In this document: positions 43,385 to 52,475 of the stretch, piece after piece
Position numbering within the stretch: position 1 is the stretch's first letter
Layout: each line of letters begins with the position of its first letter
Origin: RYN-133 sp963754285
GTDB taxonomy: Bacteria > Actinomycetota > Actinomycetes > Mycobacteriales > Jatrophihabitantaceae
Length of the DNA stretch: 64,000 bases
Reading direction: 5' to 3'
Assembly: GCA_963754285.1 (NCBI GenBank)
Contig: CAVWFN010000020.1
Location: 124,001-188,000, forward strand
Translations under genes and position numbers: made by a program
Notes under the pieces: generated by a model
Seen by the model: only the letters and a program-made list of their open reading frames with translations
What the model was told of the DNA's origin: nothing
Databases searched by the model: none

Positions 43385-44815
43385 TCACGTCCAGATCTCC
43401 GGGCGGCGCGCGTGCCAGGGCAGTGCTGCCTCCACTTGAGCAGCGAGCGAGAGCAGCGCCGCCTCGCCGCCGGGACGGCCGACGAGCATCATCCCGATCG
43501 GCAGGCCCTCTTCGCTCCAGTAGAGCGGTAGCGAGATCGCCGGCTGGCCGGTCATGTTGTACATCGCGGTGTACGGGGTGAATTGCTTCTGCCGCTCGAA
43601 GTCGGCGGCCGGGTCGACTTCCTCGTCCGGTGCGCCGGTGAACCATCCGATCGGACGCGGGAGCATCGCGACCGACGGGGTGAGTACGGCGTCGAGGTGC
43701 GCGCTCGCCGCGATGCCGGTGCGGGCGTGCACATTGAGTTCGGCCATCGCGTTGGCGAAGTCGGGACCGCTCACCGCTCGCCCGCGCTCGCGCAGATGCC
43801 GCGTCAAAGCCCGCAGCTCGTCCTCGCGGTGCGGCGGGATCGGCACGGTGGCCGCCGAGACCGACCACACCGTCTCGAACAACGGCACTGCCTCCGGCGG
43901 CAGCGGTGGCGCGACGTCTTCGAGCTCGTGGCCGAGGCTCGCGAGCAACTCACTCGCCTGCTCCCACGCCGCACGTACCTGCGGGTCGAGTTCGGTCTCG
44001 ATCGGCGAGTCGGTGTAGCGGCCGATCCGCAGCCGTCCGGGGTCGCGGTCGCACCAGCCGAGGAACGACTGACCGGGCGGTAGCGGCGCCAGCGGGTCGG
44101 GATCGCCCGGCTGCGGGACGGCGACCGCGTCCAGGAAGGCCGCCGCGTCACGCACCGTGCGAGCCAGCGGGCCGAGCACCGACAGCCGGGTCGAGTCGAG
44201 ATCGAGCGGGCCACGCGAGACGCGTCCGCGACTGGTCTTGAGCCCGACCAGGCCGCACACGCTCGCGGGAATGCGGATGGAGCCACCGCCGTCGCTGCCC
44301 TGCGCGATCGGGATGATGCCGCCGGCGACCGCCGCGGCCGCGCCTCCGCTCGAGCCGCCGGCGAGGCGACCGAGGTCCCACGGGGTGCACGCAGGCGGGC
44401 CGATGTCGGTCTCGGTGTAGCAGGGCAGCCCGAACTCGGGCGTCGCGGTCTTGCCGAGGCTGATCGTGCCGGCCGCGCGCAGGAGCGTGACGACGTGATC
44501 GTCGGCCTCGGGGACGAACCCGGCCATGAGCCGCGACCCGAACTGGGTCGGCACGCCGCGGACCATGTTGAGGTCCTTGATCGCGGTGGGGACGCCGTGC
44601 AGCGGCGGCAGGTCATCGCCGGCGAGTACCGCCGCCTCGGCGGCGCGCGCTGCATCGCGGGCCGCGTCGGCGGTGACGGTCACGAACGCGCCGAGCCGGT
44701 CGTCGACAGCGTCGATCCGGGACAGGGCGTGATCGACGAGCTCGACGGGCGAAACCTGCTTCGCACGCACCGCCGCGGCGGCTTCGAGCGCGGTGAGATC
44801 GTGCAATTGCGCCAT
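43385..44815 (-). CDS. Amidase signature family enzyme
   Basis: A 476-residue amidase. The Ser-cisSer-Lys triad is present: K80 in PTAIKDLNMV, S155 in LAGGSSGGAAA, and S179 in GSDGGGSIRIPASVCGLVG. The C-terminal part has QFTPYTAMYNMTGQPAISLP, usual for this family. Substrate could be an aliphatic or aryl amide; it is not next to gatB, and its sequence is not GatA-like. It stands alone with a leaderless promoter. Confidence 0.88.
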   Translation of the reverse strand: MAQLHDLTALEAAAAVRAKQVSPVELVDHALSRIDAVDDRLGAFVTVTADAARDAARAAEAAVLAGDDLPPLHGVPTAIKDLNMVRGVPTQFGSRLMAGFVPEADDHVVTLLRAAGTISLGKTATPEFGLPCYTETDIGPPACTPWDLGRLAGGSSGGAAAAVAGGIIPIAQGSDGGGSIRIPASVCGLVGLKTSRGRVSRGPLDLDSTRLSVLGPLARTVRDAAAFLDAVAVPQPGDPDPLAPLPPGQSFLGWCDRDPGRLRIGRYTDSPIETELDPQVRAAWEQASELLASLGHELEDVAPPLPPEAVPLFETVWSVSAATVPIPPHREDELRALTRHLRERGRAVSGPDFANAMAELNVHARTGIAASAHLDAVLTPSVAMLPRPIGWFTGAPDEEVDPAADFERQKQFTPYTAMYNMTGQPAISLPLYWSEEGLPIGMMLVGRPGGEAALLSLAAQVEAALPWHARRPEIWT

Positions 44816-44822
44816 GCCCGCG

Positions 44823-44828
44823 ACGCTA
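44823..44828 (-). promoter_or_regulatory. Leaderless -10 box, TAGCGT, for the amidase gene
   Basis: Minus-strand TAGCGT is seven bases before the ATG at 44815, and no Shine-Dalgarno is seen. Confidence 0.45.
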
Positions 44829-44861
44829 TCGCCTCAGACCGACCCCTCGGACTGCGCAGCC

Positions 44862-45419
44862 TCAGACCGCGGACGCGACCTCGGTGGTCCAGCCGCCCCA
44901 TGTGGAATCAGCGGGGTCGAGGTAGCGCTGCCACGACGGCTCGCGCTTGGTCCATCCCATGACGACAGCCACCGTTGCCGGTGGCTGTACGGGGGGAATT
45001 GCGAGGTGCCAGCCGAGCTCGGAGAGCAGCCGATCACCCTTGCGATGGTTGCACCGAGCGCAGGCGGCAACCACGTTCGTCCATATGTGCTCCCCGCCAC
45101 GCGAGCGCGGCCGAACGTGATCGATCGTGTCGGCGCGCACCCCGCAGTAGACACAGCGATGCGCGTCACGATCGAGCACGGCGCGGCGCGTCATGGGCAC
45201 TTCGCGGCGGTACGGGACGCGGACGTAACGCGACAGCCGCACCACCGACGGCACCGGCACCGACGCATGGGCCGAGTGCATCACAGCGGCGCCCTGCTCG
45301 ACCACGATGGCCTTTTCGGCGAGGACGAGCACCACGGCACGGCGCAGGGTGACGACGCACAAGGGCTCGTACGTCGCGTTGAGCACAAGGCTGCCCGAGT
45401 TACCGGCCACCGCGTTCAC
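44862..45419 (-). CDS. HNH endonuclease family protein
   Basis: A 185-residue HNH protein. The N-terminus (SLVLNATYEPLCVVTLRRAV) and the zinc-bound HNH core (RDAHRCVYCGVRADTIDHV, GGEHIWTNVVAACARCNHRK) match a conserved actinobacterial protein, the probable counterpart of Rv2469c in the syntenic block. Such single-domain HNH proteins nick or cleave DNA, but the biological role of this group is unknown. GTG 45419 with GGAG directly upstream. Confidence 0.85.
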   Translation of the reverse strand: MNAVAGNSGSLVLNATYEPLCVVTLRRAVVLVLAEKAIVVEQGAAVMHSAHASVPVPSVVRLSRYVRVPYRREVPMTRRAVLDRDAHRCVYCGVRADTIDHVRPRSRGGEHIWTNVVAACARCNHRKGDRLLSELGWHLAIPPVQPPATVAVVMGWTKREPSWQRYLDPADSTWGGWTTEVASAV

Positions 45420-45506
45420 CTCCGATGCGGTTATCAGTCAACCCGACGCAAGCGATGTGTGCACGCTCATTCGACGCTGAGATTGCCACGGTTTCCGAGT
45501 CCGGTC

Positions 45507-46490
45507 ATGGCATCGTGGGCCGCGATGAGTTACGCCGCAGCCAATCACCTGTCCGGATTGCCCAACTTCATCGAAGACCACAAGGTCGCTCTGATCGAGA
45601 TCCCGATTCGGATCCTGATCATCATCGTGGTCGCGTTGGTGGTGCGATCCCTGATGCGCCGTGCCGTCGACCGACTGGTCAGGCCGGTGCGCGGCGGGGT
45701 GCCACGCATCCTGCGTCCGTTCAAGGAGCGCATCGAAGCCAGCTCGTTCATCGAGTCGACCGGGTTGTTGTCCGAGCGCCGCGCGCAGCGTGCCGAGACC
45801 ATCGGGTCGGTCATCAAGTCGGTGATCTCGATCATCATCTTGGTGATCGCGCTGATGACGATCTTGTCCGAGCTGCACTTCGATCTCGCGCCGTTCATCG
45901 CCGGCACGTCGATCGTCGGCGTCGCCCTCGGATTCGGTGCCCAGAACATCGTCAAGGACTTCCTGTCCGGGATGTTCATGATGCTCGAGGATCAGTACGG
46001 CGTCGGCGACACGATCGACTTCGAGAAGGCCAGCGGCACGGTCGAGGCCGTCGGGCTGCGCACCACCCGGCTGCGCGACGTGAACGGCACGGTCTGGTAC
46101 GTGCGCAACGGCGAGGTCGTGCGCGTCGGCAACAAGAGCCAGGGCTTCGCACAGGTCGTGCTCGACGTCCCGATCGACGCCTGGGCCGACGTCGCGTCGG
46201 CTTCGCACGCAATCCTGGACGAGGCCGAGCAGATGCGCGCCGAGGACGACTGGAACGGTGTGTTCCTCGGCGACCCGGACATGCAGGGTGTCGAGTCGAT
46301 GACCCGCGAAGAGACGGTGATCCGGCTCGTCGCGCGCACCCGTCCCGGCGAGCAGTTCCGCGTGGCACGTGAGTTGCGCCGCCGCATCCGCGAACGGCTC
46401 GACCGCATGGACGTCGGCACGCACGAGCCGACCGCAAGCACTCCCCCGGCCAACGAGGCGCCGGTTGAGGACGTGTCCGAGCAGGAGTAA
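45507..46490 (+). CDS. MscS-family mechanosensitive ion channel
   Basis: A 327-residue small-conductance mechanosensitive channel. It has two or three membrane helices (IPIRILIIIVVALVVRSLM, VISIIILVIALMTILSE), the pore-lining segment GTSIVGVALGFGAQNIVKDF with its Gly/Ala pattern, and the cytoplasmic beta domain (YGVGDTIDF, VWYVRNGEVVRVGN). It releases solutes on hypo-osmotic shock. Start could be ATG 45507 or 45525. Confidence 0.9.
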   Translation: MASWAAMSYAAANHLSGLPNFIEDHKVALIEIPIRILIIIVVALVVRSLMRRAVDRLVRPVRGGVPRILRPFKERIEASSFIESTGLLSERRAQRAETIGSVIKSVISIIILVIALMTILSELHFDLAPFIAGTSIVGVALGFGAQNIVKDFLSGMFMMLEDQYGVGDTIDFEKASGTVEAVGLRTTRLRDVNGTVWYVRNGEVVRVGNKSQGFAQVVLDVPIDAWADVASASHAILDEAEQMRAEDDWNGVFLGDPDMQGVESMTREETVIRLVARTRPGEQFRVARELRRRIRERLDRMDVGTHEPTASTPPANEAPVEDVSEQE

Positions 46491-46512
46491 CTCGGTCGAT
46501 TCAGCAGGCCGG

Positions 46513-47916
46513 TCACTCGATCGCGCGGATCGCCTCCGATACCGCGCGGTGCAGCGTCGGGAACACGTAGTGCATCGACTCGAGCGTCGTGATCGGCACC
46601 TTGGCGTGGACGGCGAGCGTGAGCACCGCGACGATCTCGCCGCCGTACGGGGCGACGACGGTCGCGCCGACGATGGTGTCGGCGTCGGCGTCGACGACAA
46701 CCTTCACGAAGCCGTCGTTGCCGGGTCCGTGGATCCAGCCGCGGGTGTTCTTGGCGATCTGCGCAATGCCGGTGCGTACAGACAGACCGGCGTCGCGAGC
46801 CTGCTGCTCGGTCATGCCGACGCGGCCGACTTCCGGATCGGTGAAGGTCGCCCACGCGAGCGCGTGGTAGCCGCCGAACGGCTCAGGTTCGCCGAGCAGA
46901 TGGGCTGTGAGCACGCGTGATTGCCACACGGCCACGTGCGTGAAAGCGCCACGTCCGGTGATGTCGCCGAGCGCATAGAGGCCGTCGATCGTCGCGTCGT
47001 CAGCGACGACCTGCATGTGGTCATCGACCGGGAGCGTTCGGGCCGAGGGGTCGACACCGACGCTGTCGAGACCGATGTCGAGGTTGGGCGTACGCCCGGC
47101 CGCGACGAGCACCACGGCTGCGGTCACGACGGAGCCGTCGTCGAGACTCACCTCGACACCCTCGCCGCCGGCGACCGCGCGAGTCATCCGCGCCCCGGTG
47201 CGCACCGTCATGCCTTCGCGCTCGAACACCTCGGCGACAACGCGAGCGGCGTCCGGTTCCTCGGGCATGAGCAGGCGGGGCGCGCTCTCGATGATCGTGA
47301 CGCGCGTCCCGAAACGCGCGAACGCCTGCGCGAGTTCGCAACCGATCGCACCCCCACCGCACACGATCAACGATTCGGGCGCACGTTCGGCTTGCATCGC
47401 CTCGCGATTGGTCCACAGTAGTTCGCCGCGGGGAAGGTCGGCGAGTCCTTCGACGGGCGGGATCGCCGGCGCCGTGCCGGTCGCCACCACGACGTGCCGG
47501 CCGGCGTAGGTGACGTCGTCGACCTCGACGAGCACGCGCTGCTCGGCGTCTCGTCCGGCGAGGCGAGCGGTGCCGCGAACGAACGTCGCCCCGGCGCCTT
47601 CGAGGCGTTCGACCGCCACCCGGTCGTCCCAGTCGTCGGTGGCCTCGGCGCGGATCCGGTGGGCGACGGGCGCGAAGTCGGGCGACACCTCCGCCGTGCC
47701 CGCCATCGTGTCCACGCGCCGTGCCTCGGCAAGCAGTTCGGCGCCCCGGACCATCATCTTGGACGGGATGCAGCCGTAGTACGGGCACTCGCCGCCGACC
47801 AGGCGCTGGTCGATGCCGAGCACCGAGCGCCCGGCGCCGGCAAGGGCCTCGGCGAGATCCTCACCGCCGGGGCCGAGGCCGATCACGATCACGTCGAAGG
47901 CACGGGCTTGGTCCAT
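46513..47916 (-). CDS. FAD-dependent pyridine nucleotide-disulfide oxidoreductase
   Basis: A 467-residue class I flavoprotein disulfide reductase. It has the FAD-binding GLGPGGEDLAEALAG (about residues 13-27), the redox-active disulfide in GGECPYYGCIPSK (Cys near 44 and 49), the NAD(P) site CGGGAIGCELAQAFARFG and the dimerisation domain ending HYVFPTLHRAVSEAI. It resembles lipoamide dehydrogenase and mercuric reductase, but no N-terminal metal-binding domain is present and the substrate is unknown. Divergent from glbO with overlapping promoters. Confidence 0.88.
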   Translation of the reverse strand: MDQARAFDVIVIGLGPGGEDLAEALAGAGRSVLGIDQRLVGGECPYYGCIPSKMMVRGAELLAEARRVDTMAGTAEVSPDFAPVAHRIRAEATDDWDDRVAVERLEGAGATFVRGTARLAGRDAEQRVLVEVDDVTYAGRHVVVATGTAPAIPPVEGLADLPRGELLWTNREAMQAERAPESLIVCGGGAIGCELAQAFARFGTRVTIIESAPRLLMPEEPDAARVVAEVFEREGMTVRTGARMTRAVAGGEGVEVSLDDGSVVTAAVVLVAAGRTPNLDIGLDSVGVDPSARTLPVDDHMQVVADDATIDGLYALGDITGRGAFTHVAVWQSRVLTAHLLGEPEPFGGYHALAWATFTDPEVGRVGMTEQQARDAGLSVRTGIAQIAKNTRGWIHGPGNDGFVKVVVDADADTIVGATVVAPYGGEIVAVLTLAVHAKVPITTLESMHYVFPTLHRAVSEAIRAIE

Positions 47917-47923
47917 GGCCTCG

Positions 47924-47939
47924 ACGGTATCGGCACAAT
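47924..47939. promoter_or_regulatory. Face-to-face divergent leaderless promoters
   Basis: Minus-strand TACCGT (47929-47924) is seven bases before the ATG at 47916, and plus-strand CACAAT (47934-47939) six bases before the GTG at 47946. The start codons are only 29 bp apart, so the two promoters cannot be occupied simultaneously. Confidence 0.45.
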
Positions 47940-47945
47940 GGGCTC

Positions 47946-48326
47946 GTGCGGCCGGACAGTGTGTACGAGGCGATCGGGGGCGAAGCGACCTTTCGCCGGC
48001 TCGTCGACACCTTCTACGCGGGCGTCGCGCAGGACCCGGTGCTGCGGGCCCTGTATCCCGAGGAGGACCTGGGCCCGGCAGCCGAGCGGCTGCGGATGTT
48101 CTTGATCCAGTACTGGGGCGGCCCGACGACCTACAGCGAGCAGCGTGGGCACCCGAGGCTGCGCATGCGTCACGCCCCGTTCGCGGTCAACGCCGCCGCC
48201 CGCGACGCCTGGCTCACGCACATGCGCACGGCCCTCGACTCGCTCGGGCTCGACCCGCAGCACGAGCACGCGCTCTGGGACTACCTGACCCGCGCTGCCG
48301 ACTCGCTGCGAAACGTGCCGGGCTGA
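47946..48326 (+). CDS. glbO: Group II truncated hemoglobin
   Basis: A 126-residue truncated globin of the HbO type. The B10 Tyr is in RLVDTFYAGVAQDP, the proximal F8 His in RLRMRHAPFAV, and the group II G8 Trp in RDAWLTHMRTAL. These proteins bind O2 tightly and are linked to respiration or to peroxide and NO chemistry. Corresponds to Rv2470 in the conserved order and immediately precedes the alpha-glucosidase gene as in mycobacteria. Confidence 0.92.
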   Translation: MRPDSVYEAIGGEATFRRLVDTFYAGVAQDPVLRALYPEEDLGPAAERLRMFLIQYWGGPTTYSEQRGHPRLRMRHAPFAVNAAARDAWLTHMRTALDSLGLDPQHEHALWDYLTRAADSLRNVPG

Positions 48327-48372
48327 CTCCCCGGTTGCCAATTCTGTGTGCGGATGCGGCAGACTCGGCCAT

Positions 48373-49956
48373 ATGTCTCGAAGCGCTTTCGGTGCCACTC
48401 CCTGGTGGGCGTCCGCCGTGTTCTACCAGGTCTACCCCCGCAGCTTTGCCGACGGCAACGCCGACGGCGACGGCGACCTGATCGGCCTGAGGGAGCGGCT
48501 CGACCACCTGGTCGACCTCGGCGTCGACGCGATCTGGATCTCGCCGTTCTTCACCTCGCCGATGGCCGACAACGGCTACGACGTGAGCGATCCGTGCGAC
48601 GTCGACCCGATGTTCGGCACCCTGGCCGACTTCGACGCGCTGCTCGAGGCGGCGCACGCGCGCGACATCAAGGTCACGATCGACTCCGTCCCGAATCACT
48701 TCTCCGACCAGCACGTGTGGTTCCAGCAGGCGCTGGCCGCCGCGCCGGGTTCGCCGGAGCGGGCGCGGTTCATCTTCCGTCCGGGCAAGGGCGACGACGG
48801 GGAACTGCCGCCGAACAACTGGCCGTCCGCGTTCGGCGGCCCGGCGTGGACGCGGGTGGCCGACGGCGAGTGGTACCTGCACCTGTTCGCGCCTGAGCAG
48901 CCCGACCTCGACTGGACCAACCCCGAGGTGCCGGCCGAGTTCGAGCGCATCTGGCGGTTCTGGCTCGACCGCGGCGTCGACGGGTTCCGCATCGACGTCG
49001 CGCACGGCATGGCCAAGCCGGAGGGCCTGCCGGACATGGACCTTGCCACCCTCAGCGCGCACGACGAGAACGAGACGCACATGCCGGTGCGCGACGACAT
49101 CCGGTGGGACCGCGAAGGTGTGCACGACGTCCACCGTCTGCTGCGGCGGGTGCTGAACTCGTACCCCGGCGACAAGATGGCCGTCGGCGAGGTGTGGGTC
49201 GCCGACGACGAGCGGCTCGCGCGCTACGTGCGCCACGACGAGCTCAACCTTGCCTTCAACTTCGAACTCGTCATCGCGAAGTGGGGCGCCGAGTCGTTCC
49301 GCAAGGCGATCGACTCCTCGCACGAGGCGATGTCGGCCGTCGGCGCGCCGTGCACGTGGGTGCTCGGCAACCACGACGTCGACCGTCCGGCGACGCGCTA
49401 CGGCGGTGGCGACACCGGCGTGGCGCGTGCGCGTGCCGCGGCACTCGTGCAGCTGTCGCTGCCCGGCGCTGTCTACATCTACAACGGCGAGGAACTCGGA
49501 CTGGCCAACGTCGACCTGCCCGACGAGGCGTTGCTCGACCCGACCTGGGAGCGCAGCGGGCACACCGACCGCGGCCGTGACGGCGAGCGCGTTCCGCTGC
49601 CGTGGTCCGGAGACACTGCGCCGTACGGCTTCACGACCGCGACCTCGACCTGGTTGCCGATGCCCGACGACTGGGCCGCCGTCACGGTCGAGGCCGAGCA
49701 GGGCGATGCCGAGTCGGCGCTGGCCCAGTTCCGCTCGATGCTCGCGCTGCGACGCGAGGTCTTCGCCGATGCCCGCGAGATCGAGTGGCTCGACTCCCCC
49801 GTCGGCGTGCTCGCCTATCGCTGCGGCGACGTGACCGTGGTGCTCAATTCCGGTGCCGAGCCGGCTGCGTTGCCGGCGGGCGAGGTGCTCGTCGCGTCCG
49901 GCCCGCTCGGCACGGACGGCTCGCTGCCGGTCGACACCGCCGTCTGGATCCGCTGA
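48373..49956 (+). CDS. aglA: Alpha-glucosidase, glycoside hydrolase family 13
   Basis: A 527-residue GH13 enzyme. Conserved regions: DSVPNHFSDQH, GFRIDVAHG with nucleophile D208, VGEVWV with acid/base E273, and GNHDVDR with D335. The start WWASAVFYQVYPRSFADGNADGDGD is standard for oligo-1,6-glucosidase/alpha-glucosidase and trehalulose-type enzymes. The motif EQPDLDWTNPEVP also fits oligosaccharide hydrolases. Start at ATG 48373, matching Rv2471 (aglA). Confidence 0.9.
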   Translation: MSRSAFGATPWWASAVFYQVYPRSFADGNADGDGDLIGLRERLDHLVDLGVDAIWISPFFTSPMADNGYDVSDPCDVDPMFGTLADFDALLEAAHARDIKVTIDSVPNHFSDQHVWFQQALAAAPGSPERARFIFRPGKGDDGELPPNNWPSAFGGPAWTRVADGEWYLHLFAPEQPDLDWTNPEVPAEFERIWRFWLDRGVDGFRIDVAHGMAKPEGLPDMDLATLSAHDENETHMPVRDDIRWDREGVHDVHRLLRRVLNSYPGDKMAVGEVWVADDERLARYVRHDELNLAFNFELVIAKWGAESFRKAIDSSHEAMSAVGAPCTWVLGNHDVDRPATRYGGGDTGVARARAAALVQLSLPGAVYIYNGEELGLANVDLPDEALLDPTWERSGHTDRGRDGERVPLPWSGDTAPYGFTTATSTWLPMPDDWAAVTVEAEQGDAESALAQFRSMLALRREVFADAREIEWLDSPVGVLAYRCGDVTVVLNSGAEPAALPAGEVLVASGPLGTDGSLPVDTAVWIR

Positions 49957-50380
49957 CCTGCTTGCCCGACCCACGTTGAGTGGCGGACGTCGAGACTGCC
50001 GCATGATCGCCTGCGGTGAGACCGGATCTGGCTGGCTGCCGTTCGCCGGCGGGGCGGTCGGCGCGGCGGCCGTCCTGCTCGGTCGACGCTGCACGGCGCG
50101 GCATCATCGACGACCCCGCCGCGGGCTGGGTCATCGACGGCGCGCCGCGCCGTCGTCGCGTACCTGCGGGCAAGCTGCGAACGGCGCCCGCGACAGTGAC
50201 GCCGCTGACCTGCCCTGACTAGCTGCGGCCAGGCGCTGCTGGGCCGGCTGGACGGCTCGGCGGCGCTCTGCCCGGGCCGTGGTCGAATCCTTCGGCGTGC
50301 ATCTCGTACCCTGGGCGGCAAGTCGCGCGACGGTCGACCGACGTGCTCAACGGCAAGTACCAGGTCCGCATCGAGCACGG
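49957..50380. other. Gap of 424 bp without a supported gene
   Basis: No convincing gene is seen. A plus-strand open stretch near 50340-50416 reads DVLNGKYQVRIEHGQRRR and then stops; it might be the end of a lost gene (a transposase tail is one possibility), but there is no clear start or family match. Mycobacteria have other genes at this point (Rv2472-Rv2473). Confidence 0.3.
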
Positions 50381-51103
50381 TCAGCGGCGACGTTCTACGC
50401 CTGCCCGCCGCAACTGAGCCGCCATGACGTCGCGCGGTCGATGGCGCCACGCAACGTCGGTCAGGACGGTGAGGGTGGCGCCGGGGCGTTCGGCGTAGAC
50501 CGAGCCGTAGGCGGCCGCGACGCGGATCCAGCGGCCGGCGACGTCGATCGCGGCGTGCGAGTCGCGGGGCAGGAAGCCGAGGCGGGTCAGCGCGCTCAAC
50601 GTGCGCAGCGTGATCTCGACTCGACGCCCGGCCCCGGTGACGGTGAGCACCACCGAGTCGAGCAGCGCATCGGCCACCGCCTCGCGTGGTTGCGCGCCCG
50701 GCACACCCTCGCGCTCGGCAGCCTCTTTCAGAGTCAGCGCGCCGCTGCGCACGAGCGGGCGGATGTCGGAGTCTGGCACGCGATCGACGCGCTCCCAGCC
50801 CGAGCGCGGCGGTGAGCCACCGCGCCAGAGCGCGTCGCGCGACTCCGGCGCCTCGTCCGTGCCCCCGTCGAGCCAGGCGAGCACGTCGGCGCCGCGCAGC
50901 GTCACATCGACGTCGGCGCCCTCATGGTCGGCCTCGACGGTGCGCGCCGCGAGCACGCCGAACGGCAGACGCACCAGCAGCGACACGTGCGGACCGTCGC
51001 GTCGCACTCGAACGAGTGCCGCTGGATCGAGATCGACCGCCCGCCGGACCAGGGGCGCCAGCTCGACGACATCGTCGCGGGACAGCGCGGCGCTCGAACT
51101 CAC
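50381..51103 (-). CDS. Conserved actinobacterial hypothetical protein (Rv2474c-like position)
   Basis: A 240-residue protein beginning VSSSAALSRDDVVELAPLVR, with VRVRRDGPHVSLLVRLPFGVLAART and a C-terminal RWIRVAAAYGSVYAERPGATL. No signal peptide, membrane helix or known catalytic motif. Its GTG overlaps the stop of the thioesterase gene (GTGA), and the same order thioesterase-hypothetical is found in M. tuberculosis (Rv2475c-Rv2474c). Function unknown, presumably linked to the thioesterase. Confidence 0.75.
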   Translation of the reverse strand: MSSSAALSRDDVVELAPLVRRAVDLDPAALVRVRRDGPHVSLLVRLPFGVLAARTVEADHEGADVDVTLRGADVLAWLDGGTDEAPESRDALWRGGSPPRSGWERVDRVPDSDIRPLVRSGALTLKEAAEREGVPGAQPREAVADALLDSVVLTVTGAGRRVEITLRTLSALTRLGFLPRDSHAAIDVAGRWIRVAAAYGSVYAERPGATLTVLTDVAWRHRPRDVMAAQLRRAGVERRR

Positions 51104-51504
51104 GAGTCGCTGAATCCGGCGAGGATCTCGCGCTCTTCGGCGGTGAGCCGGCGCGGCCGGTCGGTGGTGAAGTCGAAGGTCACGCACGTCGTCGATGCGC
51201 GCGCGGTCAACACCCGGCCGGACTCGCGGACGTCGAAGATCTCGTAGCGCACCGTGAACCGGGCCCCGCCGACCTTCTCGATCCAGACCTCGACCTGCAA
51301 CGGCTCGGGGTGGTAGACGATCGGTCGCAGGTATTCGATCTCGTGACGCGAGATGACTGTGCCCGCGTTGAAGCCCTCGTTGCGGTGGAAGAACATCGCG
51401 ACACGCGCCTGTTCGAGGTAGGCGAGGTAGGCGGTGTTGTTCACGTGCCGGTAGGCGTCCATGTCCGACCAGCGCATGTGCACCTCGTGCACGAACCTGC
51501 TCAC
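51100..51504 (-). CDS. Acyl-CoA thioesterase, hotdog fold (4HBT type)
   Basis: A 134-residue hotdog protein. The active-site segment MRWSDMDAYRHVNNTAYLAYLEQAR shows the Asp and the HVNN motif of 4-hydroxybenzoyl-CoA-type thioesterases (written here as two parts of one stretch, residues 10-34). It hydrolyses an acyl-CoA of unknown chain. Coupled by GTGA overlaps to the peptidase upstream and to the hypothetical gene downstream. Confidence 0.88.
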   Translation of the reverse strand: MSRFVHEVHMRWSDMDAYRHVNNTAYLAYLEQARVAMFFHRNEGFNAGTVISRHEIEYLRPIVYHPEPLQVEVWIEKVGGARFTVRYEIFDVRESGRVLTARASTTCVTFDFTTDRPRRLTAEEREILAGFSDS

Positions 51505-52475
51505 GGTTGCACCTCCCAGTCTGCGGCGAACCGGTCGAGCACGTCGCCGATCGTCTCACCCATTCCGGGCCCGCTGGAGTGTCCGGCTCCACTGATCGGG
51601 TGGAACTCGGCCTCCGGCCAGGCCTGCGACATGCGGTAGGCCGTCACCAGCGGCGACGTCAGATCGAGCCGGCCGTGGATCAGCGCGCCGCGGATCCCGT
51701 GCAACTGATCGGCATTGCGCAACAGTTCGCCGTCGGGCAGGAAGCCGTGCTGTGAGAAGTAGTGCGCGCACAACCGGGCGAACGCCATTCGGGCGATCGG
51801 GTCGTCCCATTTGCTGCCTGCCTTGCGGCCTGCGTCGAGTGCGACGACGGCGTCCTCCCACGCGCACCACTCGATGGCCGCGGCATCGCGAGCGGGCAGG
51901 TCATCGCCTTGCAGCAGTGCGTTGTAGGCGATCGCCAGCTCGGTGCCGGTGGCGTCCGGACCGAGCCCGACGAACCCGCGGTAGCGATCCCAGTCGGCCG
52001 GGAAATACGTGCCGAGGCCGCCGTAGAGCCAGTCGATCTCGGCGCGGGTCGTGTTCGTGACGGCGACGTGGACGAGCTCGCTCACGCGGTGCGGGAATCG
52101 TTCGGCGTAGGCGAACGCCAGCGTGCTGCCCCACGAACCGCCCCACACGAGCCAGCGTTCGACGCCGAGGAGTTCGCGGAGCGCTTCGATGTCGCCGAGC
52201 AGGTGCTCGGTGGTGTTGGCGCCTAGATCGGTGCCGGGTTCGGCCGCGTGCGGCAGGCTGCGGCCGCAGTTGCGCTGGTCGAACAGCAGGACGCGATAGC
52301 GATCCGGGTCGAACATGCGGCGGTGGTTCGGCGAACAGCCACCGCCGGGGCCGCCGTGCAGGAACACCGCCGGCTTGCCGTCAGGACGTCCGCAGACCTC
52401 CCAGTAGACCCGGTTGCCGTCGCCGACCTCGAGCAGCCCACTGTCATAGGGCTCGATCGGTGGATAGGCGGGCAT
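51501..52475 (-). CDS. pip: Prolyl aminopeptidase (proline iminopeptidase)
   Basis: A 324-residue S33 peptidase with the alpha/beta hydrolase fold. Diagnostic parts: FLHGGPGGGCSPNHRRMFDP, the nucleophile elbow WGGSWGSTLAFAYA, HGRLDLTSPL (Asp) and SGAGHSSG (His). It removes N-terminal proline from peptides. The ATG lies in an ATGA overlap with the ettA stop. This gene occupies the place where M. tuberculosis has gdh (Rv2476c), as far as I recall. Confidence 0.9.
   Translation of the reverse strand: MPAYPPIEPYDSGLLEVGDGNRVYWEVCGRPDGKPAVFLHGGPGGGCSPNHRRMFDPDRYRVLLFDQRNCGRSLPHAAEPGTDLGANTTEHLLGDIEALRELLGVERWLVWGGSWGSTLAFAYAERFPHRVSELVHVAVTNTTRAEIDWLYGGLGTYFPADWDRYRGFVGLGPDATGTELAIAYNALLQGDDLPARDAAAIEWCAWEDAVVALDAGRKAGSKWDDPIARMAFARLCAHYFSQHGFLPDGELLRNADQLHGIRGALIHGRLDLTSPLVTAYRMSQAWPEAEFHPISGAGHSSGPGMGETIGDVLDRFAADWEVQP

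Noticed and set aside
43385..44815. Amidase considered as GatA of the tRNA-dependent amidotransferase
   Set aside because: No gatB or gatC nearby and the C-terminal region follows the general amidase family.
44862..45419. HNH protein considered as a mobile-intron or toxin nuclease
   Set aside because: It lies at the conserved position of Rv2469c in a stable syntenic block and has no intron or immunity gene beside it.
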